Source: Ochrobactrum quorumnocens (GTDB lineage Bacteria; Pseudomonadota; Alphaproteobacteria; Rhizobiales; Rhizobiaceae). From it: DNA of 64,000 bases. The translations under genes and the position numbers were made by a program. Positions 1-9,408 of the stretch are shown piece after piece. The stretch lies in the NCBI RefSeq assembly GCF_002278035.1, contig NZ_CP022604.1:1736001-1800000 (forward strand), in the 5' to 3' direction. Numbering within the stretch: position 1 is the stretch's first letter; every line of letters starts with the position of its first letter. Below the pieces are notes generated by a model. The model was not told the origin of the DNA. It searched no databases and saw only the letters and a program-made list of their open reading frames with translations.

Positions 1-699
1 ACCAACCGCATTAATATGAACGCCTGCACCAACCATGTTATCGGTCAGGATCGTCGCACTGAGCTTGTCTGCCGTAACTGTCGTGATGATCTCTGCACCC
101 TCAACGACTTCTTCAACGTCCTTGCAGATCACAATATCGAAGCCAGCGCCTTCGAGATTGCGTGCGCATTTTTCTGAGGCGTTACGATCAATGTCATAAA
201 GACGCAGCTTGTCTACGCCCAGTATCGCCTTGAATGCCAGAGCCTGAAACTCGCTCTGTGCTCCATTGCCAATGATCGCCATAGTGCGAGCGTTCTTTGG
301 AGCGAGATGCTTAGCGGCAACTGCTGAGGTTGCAGCCGTGCGCAGTGCAGTCAGGATTGTCATCTCAGTCAGAAGCATTGGATAACCATTGCCCACATCT
401 GAAAGCACGCCAAATGCCGTTACCGTCTGCAGACCATCACGCGTATTCTTTGGATGACCATTCACATATTTGAAGCCGTAAAGCGTACCGTCGCTCGTCG
501 GCATCAGCTCGATCACGCCTTCATCGGAGTGCGAGGCGACACGTGGTGTCTTGTCGAAGCTCTCCCAGCGGCGGAAGTCTTCTTCCACATAATCGGCGAG
601 TTCCTTCAAAAAGGTCTCAACGCCAACGGAAAGAACCAGCTTCATCATATGATCAACACTGACGAATGGAACAATATTGAGGTTAGGTTGCGTCATCAT
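1..699 (-). CDS. ocd: Ornithine cyclodeaminase, N-terminal 233 residues (partial)
   Basis: Converts L-ornithine to L-proline and ammonia with bound NAD in the cytoplasm. The gene runs off the left edge of the window; 233 N-terminal codons are present of about 350 expected. The protein matches the OCD/mu-crystallin family: the Rossmann motif GNGAQSE lies at residues 144-150, and the substrate-side sequence before it (residues 60-125) is typical. Two ATG codons stand in tandem (699 and 696). The Shine-Dalgarno AGGAG fits 696 slightly better (5 nt spacing). The gene lies downstream of arginase on the same strand, so together they take arginine to proline. The family is clear; strict ornithine specificity is inferred from the arginase neighbour. 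Confidence 0.9.
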   Translation of the reverse strand, partial: MMTQPNLNIVPFVSVDHMMKLVLSVGVETFLKELADYVEEDFRRWESFDKTPRVASHSDEGVIELMPTSDGTLYGFKYVNGHPKNTRDGLQTVTAFGVLSDVGNGYPMLLTEMTILTALRTAATSAVAAKHLAPKNARTMAIIGNGAQSEFQALAFKAILGVDKLRLYDIDRNASEKCARNLEGAGFDIVICKDVEEVVEGAEIITTVTADKLSATILTDNMVGAGVHINAVG

Positions 700-709
700 T
701 ACTCCTAAA

Positions 710-754
710 GCGCATCCCGAAAAGTGCGAAGCGTTTTTCGGAACAAAATGCGCG
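710..754 (+). repeat. 45-bp palindromic intergenic repeat, copy A
   Basis: Begins GCGCATCCCGAAAAGTG and ends ATGCGCG, with complementary ends. Similar copies lie at 29164, 39932, 47426, 51623 and 56383, and a variant at 52875. This copy sits between arginase and ocd, just upstream of the ocd ribosome-binding site. Confidence 0.8.
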
Positions 755-780
755 TAAAACGAAGAAATAGAGCCTCCAAT

Positions 781-802
781 GGCCAGACGATTGCATCTGG
801 CC
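781..802 (-). terminator. Hairpin just downstream of arginase
   Basis: GGCCAGA and TCTGGCC form a 7-bp stem with an 8-nt loop, 20 nt past the arginase stop codon. There is no strong T-run on the minus strand, so it may be a weak terminator or an mRNA-stabilising hairpin between arginase and ocd. Confidence 0.4.
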
Positions 803-822
803 ACGAGAGGCGGTCTTCTGAT

Positions 823-1743
823 TCAATAGTTGATGGTTGGACGGTCCATGACGCTGCGGCCAAGCAAGCTCGCCATCAGATCAACCATCACAGTTGCAGT
901 GCGTCCACGTTCATCGAGAAACGGGTTAAGTTCCACCAGATCGAGGCTCGTCACCAACTCACTGTCATGCAGCATTTCCATAATCAGATGGGCTTCGCGG
1001 AAGGTTGCTCCACCTGGAACAGTGGTTCCAACAGCAGGCGCAATCGAAGGCTCTAGGAAATCGACATCAAGGCTGACATGCAAAAGGCCGTTTTCTTCCT
1101 TCACGCGCTGGAGGAACCGGCGTAAAAGAGCGGCCACGCCATGCTCATCGATTAGGCGCATGTCATAAACAGCCACGCCAGTCTGCTTGATTGCAGCGCG
1201 TTCTGCCGGATCAACACTTCGAATACCCATCATGCAGACATTGTCAGGATCAATCGGCGCTGCTAATGGCGGGAAATAGCCCTCAAAGCCCTTCTGGCCA
1301 GTGTAATAAGCAACGGGCGTGCCATGCAGATTACCACTGTCTGTGGTTTCCAGCGTATGGAAATCCGTATGGGCATCAAGCCAGAGCACAAACTGCTTGC
1401 GGCCCTTTTCTGCAGCACGGCGCGCAATGCCCGGAACTGTGCCTGCGGCGAGCAGGTGATCGCCGCCGAGGAAAATCGGAAACCCTTCTTCGCTTTCGCG
1501 ATAGGCAGCCTCACTAATTGCTTCGATCCAGGCAACGGCCTGTGGCAACGCCTTGATTGCAGGATTGGGATGGGTCAGCGGACGCAGCTCGGCCTGTGCC
1601 AGATTGCCCAGATCGGTAAACTCGTGGCCGAGTTCGCGAATGGCTTCTGCAATGCCCGCAGCCCGATAACCGTCGGGGCCCATGTTGCAGCCCAGACGAC
1701 CAGTGCCTTCCTGAACAGGTAATCCCAAAATCTTGCAATGCAT
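823..1743 (-). CDS. rocF: Arginase
   Basis: Hydrolyses L-arginine to L-ornithine and urea in the cytoplasm using a dinuclear manganese centre. The 306-residue length is normal for the family. The metal-binding motifs are intact: GGDH at residues 93-96, DAHTD at 123-127 and DVD at 226-228, with a conserved ELNP segment near 271. The ATG at 1743 is preceded by AGGAG at 9 nt. The next gene downstream is ornithine cyclodeaminase, and a divergent Lrp-type regulator begins 131 nt away. Agmatinase is an alternative in the same superfamily, but the neighbouring ocd favours arginase. Confidence 0.93.
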   Translation of the reverse strand: MHCKILGLPVQEGTGRLGCNMGPDGYRAAGIAEAIRELGHEFTDLGNLAQAELRPLTHPNPAIKALPQAVAWIEAISEAAYRESEEGFPIFLGGDHLLAAGTVPGIARRAAEKGRKQFVLWLDAHTDFHTLETTDSGNLHGTPVAYYTGQKGFEGYFPPLAAPIDPDNVCMMGIRSVDPAERAAIKQTGVAVYDMRLIDEHGVAALLRRFLQRVKEENGLLHVSLDVDFLEPSIAPAVGTTVPGGATFREAHLIMEMLHDSELVTSLDLVELNPFLDERGRTATVMVDLMASLLGRSVMDRPTINY

Positions 1744-1825
1744 AAAGTGCTACTCCTGAGAAATTATCAGACAAGGTTGACCATTAACCCTTGGCGATGT
1801 GAACCATACGGATTGGCAAATTTAT

Positions 1826-1845
1826 CGTTTTGCTTTATCAAAACG
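1826..1845. promoter_or_regulatory. Inverted repeat in the arginase/Lrp divergent promoter region
   Basis: CGTTTTG, a 6-nt spacer, then CAAAACG: a perfect 7-bp inverted repeat in the 131-nt AT-rich gap between arginase and the Lrp-type gene. It is a plausible operator for the adjacent regulator. This is inferred from position and symmetry only. Confidence 0.4.
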
Positions 1846-1874
1846 GCAGATTTATATTTCAAATTGGAGAAATC

Positions 1875-2312
1875 ATGGACGAGCTGGATGAAAAGCTGAT
1901 CACCGTCCTGCGCCATAATGGTCGTCGCAGTATCTCGGATGTCGCCATTGACCTTGGCGTTTCCCGCGCAACGGTGCGCGCACGTATGGAACGCTTGGAG
2001 CGCTCGGGCGACATTATCGGCTATACCGTCATCTTGCGTTCAGATGCTGTTGATCTGCCGGTTCGCGGCATCATGATGATCGAAATTGAAGGCCATGTTG
2101 CCGATCGCGTGGTGAAATCATTGGGCGGGTTTTCGGAAATATCGGCCATCCACACCACGAATGGTCGCTTCGATTTGGTGGTGGAACTGGGGGCTGCAAC
2201 ACTGACCGATTTCGATGCTGTCTTGCGCCGTATTCGACTGGTGCCGGGCATCAAGGCCAGCGAAACCAATCTTCTGCTTGCCACCCCGCGCTCAACACGG
2301 GCGCGTCTGTAA
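1875..2312 (+). CDS. Lrp/AsnC-family regulator of the arginase operon
   Basis: A DNA-binding regulator of 145 residues with the usual two-part layout: an N-terminal helix-turn-helix (residues 1-50) and a C-terminal RAM/ACT-like ligand-binding domain (about 60-140). The start at 1875 is chosen because TTGGAGA lies 4 nt before it; an in-frame ATG at 1830 has no such site. It is transcribed divergently from arginase, so it probably activates or represses arginase-ocd in response to arginine or ornithine. That effector is inferred. Confidence 0.85.
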   Translation: MDELDEKLITVLRHNGRRSISDVAIDLGVSRATVRARMERLERSGDIIGYTVILRSDAVDLPVRGIMMIEIEGHVADRVVKSLGGFSEISAIHTTNGRFDLVVELGAATLTDFDAVLRRIRLVPGIKASETNLLLATPRSTRARL

Positions 2313-2318
2313 TAAAAG

Positions 2319-2363
2319 CGCATCCCTGAGAGGGTGCAATAGTTTTGGGAAAAGATGTGCGTC
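2319..2363. repeat. Degenerate copy of the palindromic intergenic repeat
   Basis: Keeps the outer parts AGCGCATCCCTGAG and TTTTGGGAAAAGATGTGCGT of the 45-bp family, with a diverged middle. It lies directly after the Lrp-type gene. Confidence 0.4.
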
Positions 2364-2374
2364 TGTCATAAAAA

Positions 2375-2397
2375 AAGCCCGGCAATTTGCCGGGCTT
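2375..2397. terminator. Bidirectional terminator between the Lrp-type gene and the OYE gene
   Basis: A near-perfect palindrome: an 11-bp stem (AAGCCCGGCAA / TTGCCGGGCTT) around one base, with A and T runs on either side. It lies between two convergent genes, so it can stop transcription from both. Confidence 0.85.
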
Positions 2398-2413
2398 CTT
2401 TTTGCTTTCGTGA

Positions 2414-3529
2414 TCAGGCAAGGATCGGATAATCCGTATATCCCTTGGCGCCACCGCCATACATGTGCTGCTGGTCAAGCTCATTAAGCGGCGAATTGTC
2501 CTGCAAACGACGGACAAGATCAGGGTTTGAGATGAATGGCTTACCAAAGGCAACCACATCAGCACGACCACTTTCGATCTCTTCTTCAGCCAACTCACGA
2601 TCATAGCCATTATTGACCATCCAGGCAGCCTTGCCACCAGCATCACGATAAACCTGCTTGAGATGCGCATAGTCAAAAGGCTGCGAACCCTGCTGGAAAT
2701 CGCGTGGACCGCCAGTCGCACCTTCAATGATGTGGATATAGGCAAGACCATAATCGGCAAGCTTTTCGATCACATAATCAAAGAGTGGCTGGGGATCTGG
2801 GTCCGAAGCATCATTGGCTGGCGTCACAGGCGAAAGACGAATGCCGACCTTGCCCGGTGAAACCGACTTGGTGATCGCATCAACCACTTCAAACAGGAAG
2901 CGAGCACGATTTTCAATGGAGCCACCATATTCATCGGTGCGATGATTGCTGCCCGAACGCAGGAACTGATCAATCAGATAACCGTTTGCTGCGTGGATTT
3001 CGACACCATCAAAACCAGCGACTTCAACCGCATCCTTGGCAGCCTTGGCGTAAGTGGCAACGATACCCGGCAATTCGCTCTTTTCGAGCGCGCGTGGTTC
3101 GGACGTTGGTGCAAATTCGCCGGTGCCGTCTTCGTGCACGAGATAGGTCTTCGATTTTGCGGTGATGGCCGAAGGCGCAACGGGCTTGCCGCCATTTGGC
3201 TGCAATGTGTCGTGCGAGATACGACCCACATGCCACATCTGAACGACGATCTTGCCACCGGCGCTGTGCACAGCATCCGTCACGCGTTTCCAGCCAGCAA
3301 GCTGTTCAGGCGAATAAAGGCCCGGCACATCGGCATAGCCCTGTCCCTGATGGCTGATCGGCGTTGCCTCGGTGATGATGAGACCGGCGCTTGCACGCTG
3401 TTCATAATAGGTGACGTTGAGATCGTTCGGCACTGCCTTTGGCGAGCGATTACGCGTCAAAGGGGCCATAACAATACGGTTGGCAAGCTTTAAATCACCA
3501 ATGGTGACTGGATCAAACAATGTGGCCAT
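2414..3529 (-). CDS. nemA: Old-yellow-enzyme alkene reductase (N-ethylmaleimide reductase family)
   Basis: An FMN-dependent, NAD(P)H-driven reductase of alpha,beta-unsaturated carbonyls, maleimides and nitro compounds. Its 371 residues match NemA-type enzymes. The substrate-anchoring pair His179/Asn182 (HAAN) and the proton-donor Tyr184 are present, followed by the family's RSGSNHRTDEYGG segment. The ATG at 3529 has a weak AAGGA site upstream. An ArsR-type regulator on the same strand lies upstream (its stop is at 3578), so the two likely form a regulator-enzyme pair for electrophile stress. The physiological substrate is unknown. Confidence 0.9.
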   Translation of the reverse strand: MATLFDPVTIGDLKLANRIVMAPLTRNRSPKAVPNDLNVTYYEQRASAGLIITEATPISHQGQGYADVPGLYSPEQLAGWKRVTDAVHSAGGKIVVQMWHVGRISHDTLQPNGGKPVAPSAITAKSKTYLVHEDGTGEFAPTSEPRALEKSELPGIVATYAKAAKDAVEVAGFDGVEIHAANGYLIDQFLRSGSNHRTDEYGGSIENRARFLFEVVDAITKSVSPGKVGIRLSPVTPANDASDPDPQPLFDYVIEKLADYGLAYIHIIEGATGGPRDFQQGSQPFDYAHLKQVYRDAGGKAAWMVNNGYDRELAEEEIESGRADVVAFGKPFISNPDLVRRLQDNSPLNELDQQHMYGGGAKGYTDYPILA

Positions 3530-3577
3530 GGATGCATTCCTTCAAATTGGAAAGATTGGGCGAATTGATAAAGTGGG

Positions 3578-3898
3578 CTAAAGATCGGACAGCGATTGAA
3601 GCAAGGCGGCTATCGCCTCCTCATCGCGTTTGTAGAACGTCCATTGGCCGACACGGTGAGGCGCGATCAGCCCCGCCTTCGTCAACACGGACAAATGAGC
3701 AGAAACGGTGGATTGGGAGAGACCACACCGTTCAAACTGACCGGCGCACACACCCATCTCCAAAGGCATGTGCTGAGCAGAGAAATGCTTCTCCGGCTCC
3801 TTGAGCCAGCTTAAAATGTCGAGACGAACAGGATGAGCGAGTGCCTTGAGTATTTCGTCCAAAGGCATAGCTAATGCTATGGTTTGAATGTCCGACAT
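3578..3898 (-). CDS. ArsR-family winged-helix regulator of the alkene reductase
   Basis: A 106-residue cytoplasmic repressor of the ArsR/SmtB fold. The recognition-helix segment (SQSTVSAHLSVL, about residues 61-72) is followed by a wing near residues 78-90. Two cysteines, Cys51 and Cys58, lie just before the recognition helix and could be redox- or electrophile-sensing; no metal-binding CxC is seen. The ATG at 3898 is preferred because GAGGTGA lies 6 nt before it; the in-frame GTG at 3907 overlaps that site. The gene sits 48 nt upstream of nemA on the same strand and probably autoregulates the pair. Confidence 0.82.
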   Translation of the reverse strand: MSDIQTIALAMPLDEILKALAHPVRLDILSWLKEPEKHFSAQHMPLEMGVCAGQFERCGLSQSTVSAHLSVLTKAGLIAPHRVGQWTFYKRDEEAIAALLQSLSDL

Positions 3899-3924
3899 CT
3901 CATTCACCTCGCTAATCTTTGTTC

Positions 3925-3952
3925 ATATCGTCATTTCACGATATATGTATCG
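3925..3952. promoter_or_regulatory. Overlapping palindromes upstream of the ArsR-type gene
   Basis: ATATCG-TCATTTCA-CGATAT (3925-3944) overlaps CGATA-TATG-TATCG (3939-3952). Both lie a short distance upstream of the ArsR-type start, where an autorepressor operator is expected. The assignment is inferred from symmetry and position. Confidence 0.45.
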
Positions 3953-4100
3953 CTTGTGATCGATTTAAAAAGAGGGAAGCCGTTCACATGCGCGTGAACG
4001 GTAAATATAGCTGCTTTCCTGTGGACCACCATATTGGCCTTGATTGCGTCAAACGGGCATCCGACTATGTTCGCTGCAAATATTTGAGATTGGAATGATT

Positions 4101-6407
4101 ATGGCCGACGACATTAAGCGCATTGCCGGGATTATCGCAGCAGAAATTAATGCAAGACCGGAGCAGGCTATTGCCGCCATCGGTCTTCTTGACGAAGGTT
4201 CGACCGTTCCTTTTGTTGCGCGCTACCGCAAGGAAGTCACCGGCGGGCTTGATGATACGCAGCTGCGTCAGCTTTCAGAACGCCTCGGCTATTTGCGCGA
4301 ACTCGAGGCACGTCGCAGCTCAATTCTCGAATCGATCCGCGGCCAGGAAAAACTGACGCCGGAACTCGAACTGAAAATCGCAGGCGTTCAGACCAAAGCC
4401 GAGCTTGAAGACCTCTACCTTCCCTATAAGCCCAAGCGCCGAACCAAAGCGGAAATCGCCCGCGAGCGCGGCCTTGGCCCACTTGCCGAAGCCATTCTGA
4501 CCGACCGCAGGCTGGTCCCCACAGAGATTGCTGCGCAATATGTTACTGGTGAAGTTGCCGATGTGAAGGCAGCCCTTGATGGCGCGCGCGACATCGTCGC
4601 CGAAGGCTTTTCGGAAAATGCCGAACTCATCGGTAATCTGCGCAACTATCTCAAAGATCGAGCTGTTCTGCGCTCGCGCGTTGTCGATGGCAAACAAGAT
4701 GCAGGCGCAAAATTCTCCGATTATTTCGACCATTCCGAACGCTGGGCAAATGTTGCAGGCCACCGCGCGCTGGCCATGCTGCGCGGTCGCAACGAGGATT
4801 TTCTGTCACTCGACATTGAAATCGACGCCGACGACACATCGCCTGTAAAGCCGGTCGAACGCAAAATTGCAGCCGCTTATAATATCGGCGCGACCTTGCC
4901 CGGTGACCGCTGGCTGATGGAAGTTGCAGGCTGGGCATGGCGCGTCAAACTCTCGCTCTCCTTGTCGCTCGATCTCATGCGCGATCTGCGTGAACGCGCC
5001 GAGGAAGAAGCCATCAACGTCTTCGCCCGCAACCTCAAAGACCTGCTGTTAGCCGCCCCTGCAGGGTCGCGCGCCACCATGGGTCTTGATCCGGGCATCC
5101 GCACCGGCGTCAAGGTCGCAATCGTCGATGATACCGGCAAGCTGCTCGACACAACGACGGTCTATCCATTCCCTCCGAAGAACGACGTGCGCGGCACGCA
5201 AGCAGAACTTGCAAGCCTTGTGCGCAAACACAAGATCGAATTGATTGCTATCGGCAACGGCACAGGAAGCCGCGAGACGGAACGCCTCGTCGTGGATATG
5301 CTCACCGACATGCCAGCGCCAAAGCCGCTCAAAGTCATCGTGTCGGAAGCAGGCGCATCGGTCTATTCGGCATCAGAAGCAGCAGCGGCAGAATTCCCCC
5401 AGCTTGATGTGTCATTGCGCGGTGCTGTTTCCATTGCCCGCCGCTTGCAGGACCCGCTGGCGGAACTCGTGAAAATTGAACCTAAATCCATTGGCGTCGG
5501 CCAATACCAGCATGATGTTGATCAATTCCGTCTGGCACGATCGCTCGATGCGGTGGTTGAAGACGCTGTGAACGCGGTTGGTGTTGATCTCAACATGGCA
5601 TCCGCACCACTGCTGGCACGTGTATCGGGGCTTGGAAAGTCGCTCGCTGAAGCAATCGTTGCGCATCGCGATGCAGCCGGAGCTTTCAAAAACCGCAAGG
5701 AACTTTTGAAAGTCGCTCGCCTCGGCAACCGCGCTTTCGAACAATGCGCTGGCTTCCTGCGTATCGCGAACGGCACCGAGCCGCTCGATGCCTCTTCCGT
5801 TCACCCGGAAGCCTATGGCGTTGCCAAAAAGATCGTTTCCGCCTGCGGTCGCGACGTGCGCAGCCTGATGGGCGACAGCGCAGCGCTCAAGGCACTCGAT
5901 CCGCGTGTCTTTGTTGATGAGCGTTTCGGCCTGCCCACCGTGCGCGACATCATTGCCGAGCTTGATAAGCCGGGCCGCGACCCACGCCCGGGCTTTAAAA
6001 CCGCGACTTTTGCCGACGGCATCGATGACATTAAGGACTTGAAACCCGGCATGATGCTGGAAGGCACCGTCACAAACGTTGCGGCCTTTGGTGCCTTCGT
6101 CGATATCGGCGTGCATCAGGACGGACTTGTCCATGTTTCGCAGCTTGCCGACCGCTTCGTCAAAGACCCGCATGAAGTGGTCAAGGCTGGCGATGTGGTG
6201 AAGGTGCGCGTGACGGAAGTTGATGTGCCACGCAAGCGCATCGGCCTCACAATGCGCAAAGACGGCGGCGAAGCCCCTGCCCCGCGCAACAATGCCCCAC
6301 GCGATGCAAGGCCCGCGGCCAAGCAGAACTTTGCCCCGCGCAAACAGGAACAACCGTCAACCGGCGGTTTTGGTGCAGCCCTTCTGGAAGCGATGAAGAA
6401 GAAGTAG
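4101..6407 (+). CDS. tex: Transcription accessory protein Tex (S1 RNA-binding)
   Basis: A cytoplasmic nucleic-acid-binding protein related to the eukaryotic elongation factor Spt6. The 768 residues match the family (E. coli Tex is about 770). Visible parts in order: an N-terminal helical region, a YqgF/RNase H-like domain starting near residue 328 (GLDPGIRTG), helix-hairpin-helix repeats at about 499-553, and an S1 domain at about 646-715. A basic, Ala/Pro-rich tail follows. ATG 4101 is chosen ([10 protein letters not shown]); ATG 4095 is two codons earlier, and GGA lies at 4092-4094. The gene appears to be a single transcription unit. Confidence 0.95.
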   Translation: MADDIKRIAGIIAAEINARPEQAIAAIGLLDEGSTVPFVARYRKEVTGGLDDTQLRQLSERLGYLRELEARRSSILESIRGQEKLTPELELKIAGVQTKAELEDLYLPYKPKRRTKAEIARERGLGPLAEAILTDRRLVPTEIAAQYVTGEVADVKAALDGARDIVAEGFSENAELIGNLRNYLKDRAVLRSRVVDGKQDAGAKFSDYFDHSERWANVAGHRALAMLRGRNEDFLSLDIEIDADDTSPVKPVERKIAAAYNIGATLPGDRWLMEVAGWAWRVKLSLSLSLDLMRDLRERAEEEAINVFARNLKDLLLAAPAGSRATMGLDPGIRTGVKVAIVDDTGKLLDTTTVYPFPPKNDVRGTQAELASLVRKHKIELIAIGNGTGSRETERLVVDMLTDMPAPKPLKVIVSEAGASVYSASEAAAAEFPQLDVSLRGAVSIARRLQDPLAELVKIEPKSIGVGQYQHDVDQFRLARSLDAVVEDAVNAVGVDLNMASAPLLARVSGLGKSLAEAIVAHRDAAGAFKNRKELLKVARLGNRAFEQCAGFLRIANGTEPLDASSVHPEAYGVAKKIVSACGRDVRSLMGDSAALKALDPRVFVDERFGLPTVRDIIAELDKPGRDPRPGFKTATFADGIDDIKDLKPGMMLEGTVTNVAAFGAFVDIGVHQDGLVHVSQLADRFVKDPHEVVKAGDVVKVRVTEVDVPRKRIGLTMRKDGGEAPAPRNNAPRDARPAAKQNFAPRKQEQPSTGGFGAALLEAMKKK

Positions 6408-6420
6408 CCAAGTGCGACAG

Positions 6421-6565
6421 CGCAGCCCCTCATTCTGAGGGGCGACTTGAGCTTCGCGAAAGGCGCCGTCTCGAAGGACGAGGGGCGGCTCAAAAAACAT
6501 AATAGATGCATTTCCCCTCGTCCTTCGAGACGCCGTTTTCAACGGCTCCTCAGGATGAGGGTGGT
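6421..6565. repeat. RIME-like intergenic mosaic element
   Basis: A 3' hairpin CCCCTCA-TTC-TGAGGGG (6426-6442) is followed by a perfect 18-bp inverted repeat (6468-6485 with 6514-6531, GTCTCGAAGGACGAGGGG and its complement) and a CCTCAGGATGAGG end. The wording is typical of rhizobial intergenic mosaic elements. It fills the gap between the convergent tex and the ABC gene and could act as a terminator for both. Confidence 0.7.
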
Positions 6566-6590
6566 GGCGGCAAAAAACTTTTCAAAAACG

Positions 6591-7706
6591 CTATATCTTA
6601 TTCCCGATTGGAAAACCGGTTGAGACTTTTCTCACCGGCATATCATCGGTGGGAATGATCCAGCCACCGCGAATGGCGATGCGAACCTCATCGCCTTCTT
6701 CCAATCTCACTGGGTCGCGCACCTCAAAATGCAGCTGGATATCTGGTTTTGCGATAGAGTGTGCTTCGATGCGTGAACCACCACCGCGATAGATCGAACG
6801 TTTCACGCGCACCGGAATGCCGCCGGTTTCAGTCAACTGCAAATCCTCGGCCCTGACACAGAACTTTGCATTCGCACGTGGCATTTCAATGCCAGAACAA
6901 CGCACCTGCGCACGGCTTCCCAGCACCAGCGCCTCGCAATGCCCCTGCTGCGCGAAGGAAAGTACCTCCGCAGGCAAAACCATGCCGTGAGCGATAAAGG
7001 ACGCGACCATTTCGCTCGCAGGTTCTTCATAAAGCTTGCGTGGTGTGTCGAACTGTTGAAGCTTGCCATGATCAAGCACTGCGATACGATCCGCGAGCGC
7101 CATGGCCTCAGCCTGATCGTGGGTGATGTAGATAATCGTCGTGCCGGTACGCTTGTGGAATGAGGCAAACTCATCTTCCATCGAAGCGCGCAGATGCACA
7201 TCGAGATTGGCAAGCGGCTCATCGAACAGCACCAGCGATGGTGCAGCCACAAGACAACGAGCCAGTGCCACACGCTGCCGCTGACCACCAGACAAATTAG
7301 CCGGGCGACGATCACCGAAACCATCGAGATCGACCAGCGCCAGGGCTTCCTTCACACGGCGTTCGCGCTCGGCCTTGGTAACCTTTGCCACGCGCAGACT
7401 ATAACCGACATTTTCGGCAACCGTCATATGCGGCCATAGCGCGTAATTCTGGAAGACAATGCCGACTTGCCGCTTTTCCGGCGGCACATTACCGTCAACA
7501 TGCGAGACGCGCTTTTCGCCGATATGAATTTCACCACCATCAAGCTCTTCAAAACCTGCAATCATGCGCAAAAGAGTGGTCTTCCCACAGCCTGAAGGTC
7601 CAAGAATGGCAACAAACTCGCCGTCCTTCACGTCCAATGACACTTCAGACAGAGCCTGAAATTCATTGAAAGTCTTGGAAACCTGATCAATTTTCAGTCG
7701 CGCCAT
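6591..7706 (-). CDS. ABC transporter ATP-binding protein (iron(III)/phosphonate type)
   Basis: The ATPase of an importer at the inner face of the membrane. 371 residues: Walker A GPSGCGKTT near residue 35, signature LSGGQRQR, Walker B LVLFDEP, then a C-terminal TOBE-like regulatory region (about 240-360), as in PotA/FbpC-type ATPases. Its start overlaps the permease stop by 13 nt, which implies translational coupling. It is the last gene of the binding protein-permease-ATPase operon. Confidence 0.9.
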   Translation of the reverse strand: MARLKIDQVSKTFNEFQALSEVSLDVKDGEFVAILGPSGCGKTTLLRMIAGFEELDGGEIHIGEKRVSHVDGNVPPEKRQVGIVFQNYALWPHMTVAENVGYSLRVAKVTKAERERRVKEALALVDLDGFGDRRPANLSGGQRQRVALARCLVAAPSLVLFDEPLANLDVHLRASMEDEFASFHKRTGTTIIYITHDQAEAMALADRIAVLDHGKLQQFDTPRKLYEEPASEMVASFIAHGMVLPAEVLSFAQQGHCEALVLGSRAQVRCSGIEMPRANAKFCVRAEDLQLTETGGIPVRVKRSIYRGGGSRIEAHSIAKPDIQLHFEVRDPVRLEEGDEVRIAIRGGWIIPTDDMPVRKVSTGFPIGNKI

Positions 7707-9394
7707 GGCAGCACTCCATTTGGAAGACGTCGCGCAAACAGATTGGTTGCAAGCATCAGTATGAATGTTACCGCAACGGCCAAAATGGAAATGGCCGCTG
7801 CATAAGCGGAATCCCCGGCTTGCTCAAAAGAGAACATAACTACGCCCAACGTCTCTGATCCTGACGCCCAGAGAAGCGCGGAAACGGTCAGTTCGCAAAA
7901 GGCAGTCATGAATATGAGCACACCACCTGCAAGCGTAGCCGGAGCCACCAGCGGAAATATAATGGTTCGCAGACGATAGAAAAGTCCAGCGCCTGCAATT
8001 CGGGCCGCCTCCTCCAGTGCTCGGTCGATCTGGTGAAGGCCAGCCACCGTTGGCCGCAAGGCCAGCACGAAGAAGCGCGCAAGATAGGCAAACAGGATGA
8101 TCCAGATCGTATTGTAGAGACTGACACCTACGACCGGAAACGGCTTCAGGAACAATAACAAGCACGCAATCGCCAGCACCACACCGGGCAATGCGTAAGG
8201 CATCTCGGCTGCAAAGTTGAGGATCGGCGTCCAGCGTCGTTTGCGCCATGCCAGCATATAGGCAAGCGGGACGGCAAGCAGAATCGCAAAGAGAGCCGCT
8301 GCCAGTGAAAGCATTATGCTGTTCACAAAAGCCCGCGCGGCACCCCCATGTTCAAGCATAACAAAGCGGAAGTTTTCTGACGTTGCGGTCGCAAATGTCA
8401 GCGGCACGCCATAAGCGGGAACAAGAGCGGACAGCGTGAGCCCGATAAGCGGCAGAAACAGCACAATAATGATGAGCAGCCACGCGGCAATTTCTGCCAA
8501 CAAACGCCATGAGCCAAGTGCGAAAGGCGCAGATGGTAGCGAGGTTGAAACAATGCGGAAATCACGTCTGCGCGTCGCATAATCCTGTGCCGCGATCCCC
8601 GCCATGGCAATCAATCCGATCAGCACAGAAAGCACAGCAACGCTGGACAGCACAGCAGGCCCACCGCCTGCAAGACGTTGATAAATCAACGTGGGCAAAA
8701 CCAGATAGTTGGACGGAATGCCGAGAAATGCCGGAATGCCGAAATTACCAACGCAGGAGACAAAAGCCAGTGCAGCAGCACCAATGATTGAGGGCGTCAT
8801 TAGCGGCAGAATGATCGTGCGCAGAACCGTCCATTTACTGGCACCGGCACTTAAGCCCGCTTCGACCAGCTCACGTGGTAGCTTTCGCAGGCCTGCACGC
8901 ACGATCAGAAATACCAGTGGGCCATATTGCACCCCCAGCAGAAAGATGATGCCCCATACCGAATAGAGCGGATTGCGACTACCGAGCGGCGGAGCCATAC
9001 CAATGATTTTAAGAAGCTGGCTCGATGGCCCAAACAGTTGCAGCCATGCCAATGCAGTGACCTGCGGGGCAATGAGAAGCGGTGTGACATAAAAAAGAAC
9101 GAAGACGTTGCGTCCGCGCATGTTTGTGAGGCCGACAAGCAATGCAGCAGCAATACCAAAGACCAGCGCTAGCAACGTTCCGCCAATGCCGATCTGCAAA
9201 GAATGCCAGGTCGCTACCCATGTCGATTGATTACCGAGCGTCTCGACTAGCACCGAAGTCGAAAACTTGCCCTGCGGCGCAACGAGCTCAACAAGCAAGC
9301 GTGCCATCGGCAAAAGCGACAGCACAGCTACGATCAAGGTTATTCCAATGATCAGGGCCGCATCACGGCCCTGAATATCTCGAAACATGCGCAT
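7694..9394 (-). CDS. ABC transporter permease, fused two-domain (FbpB type)
   Basis: An inner-membrane permease of 566 residues with about 12 hydrophobic segments. It consists of two successive binding-protein-dependent transport domains in one chain (roughly residues 1-280 and 300-566), as in FbpB/AfuB-type ferric importers and some 2-aminoethylphosphonate importers. Two ATG codons lie close together (9394 and 9388); the gene starts 14 nt after the binding-protein stop. The substrate cannot be read from the permease. Confidence 0.9.
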   Translation of the reverse strand: MRMFRDIQGRDAALIIGITLIVAVLSLLPMARLLVELVAPQGKFSTSVLVETLGNQSTWVATWHSLQIGIGGTLLALVFGIAAALLVGLTNMRGRNVFVLFYVTPLLIAPQVTALAWLQLFGPSSQLLKIIGMAPPLGSRNPLYSVWGIIFLLGVQYGPLVFLIVRAGLRKLPRELVEAGLSAGASKWTVLRTIILPLMTPSIIGAAALAFVSCVGNFGIPAFLGIPSNYLVLPTLIYQRLAGGGPAVLSSVAVLSVLIGLIAMAGIAAQDYATRRRDFRIVSTSLPSAPFALGSWRLLAEIAAWLLIIIVLFLPLIGLTLSALVPAYGVPLTFATATSENFRFVMLEHGGAARAFVNSIMLSLAAALFAILLAVPLAYMLAWRKRRWTPILNFAAEMPYALPGVVLAIACLLLFLKPFPVVGVSLYNTIWIILFAYLARFFVLALRPTVAGLHQIDRALEEAARIAGAGLFYRLRTIIFPLVAPATLAGGVLIFMTAFCELTVSALLWASGSETLGVVMFSFEQAGDSAYAAAISILAVAVTFILMLATNLFARRLPNGVLPWRD

Positions 9395-9408
9395 AAAAAC
9401 GTCTTGCC

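Noticed and set aside
5412..6353. A 313-codon open frame antisense to tex
   Set aside because: Rich in Cys/His/Arg like a shadow frame, with no family resemblance; tex itself is full length.
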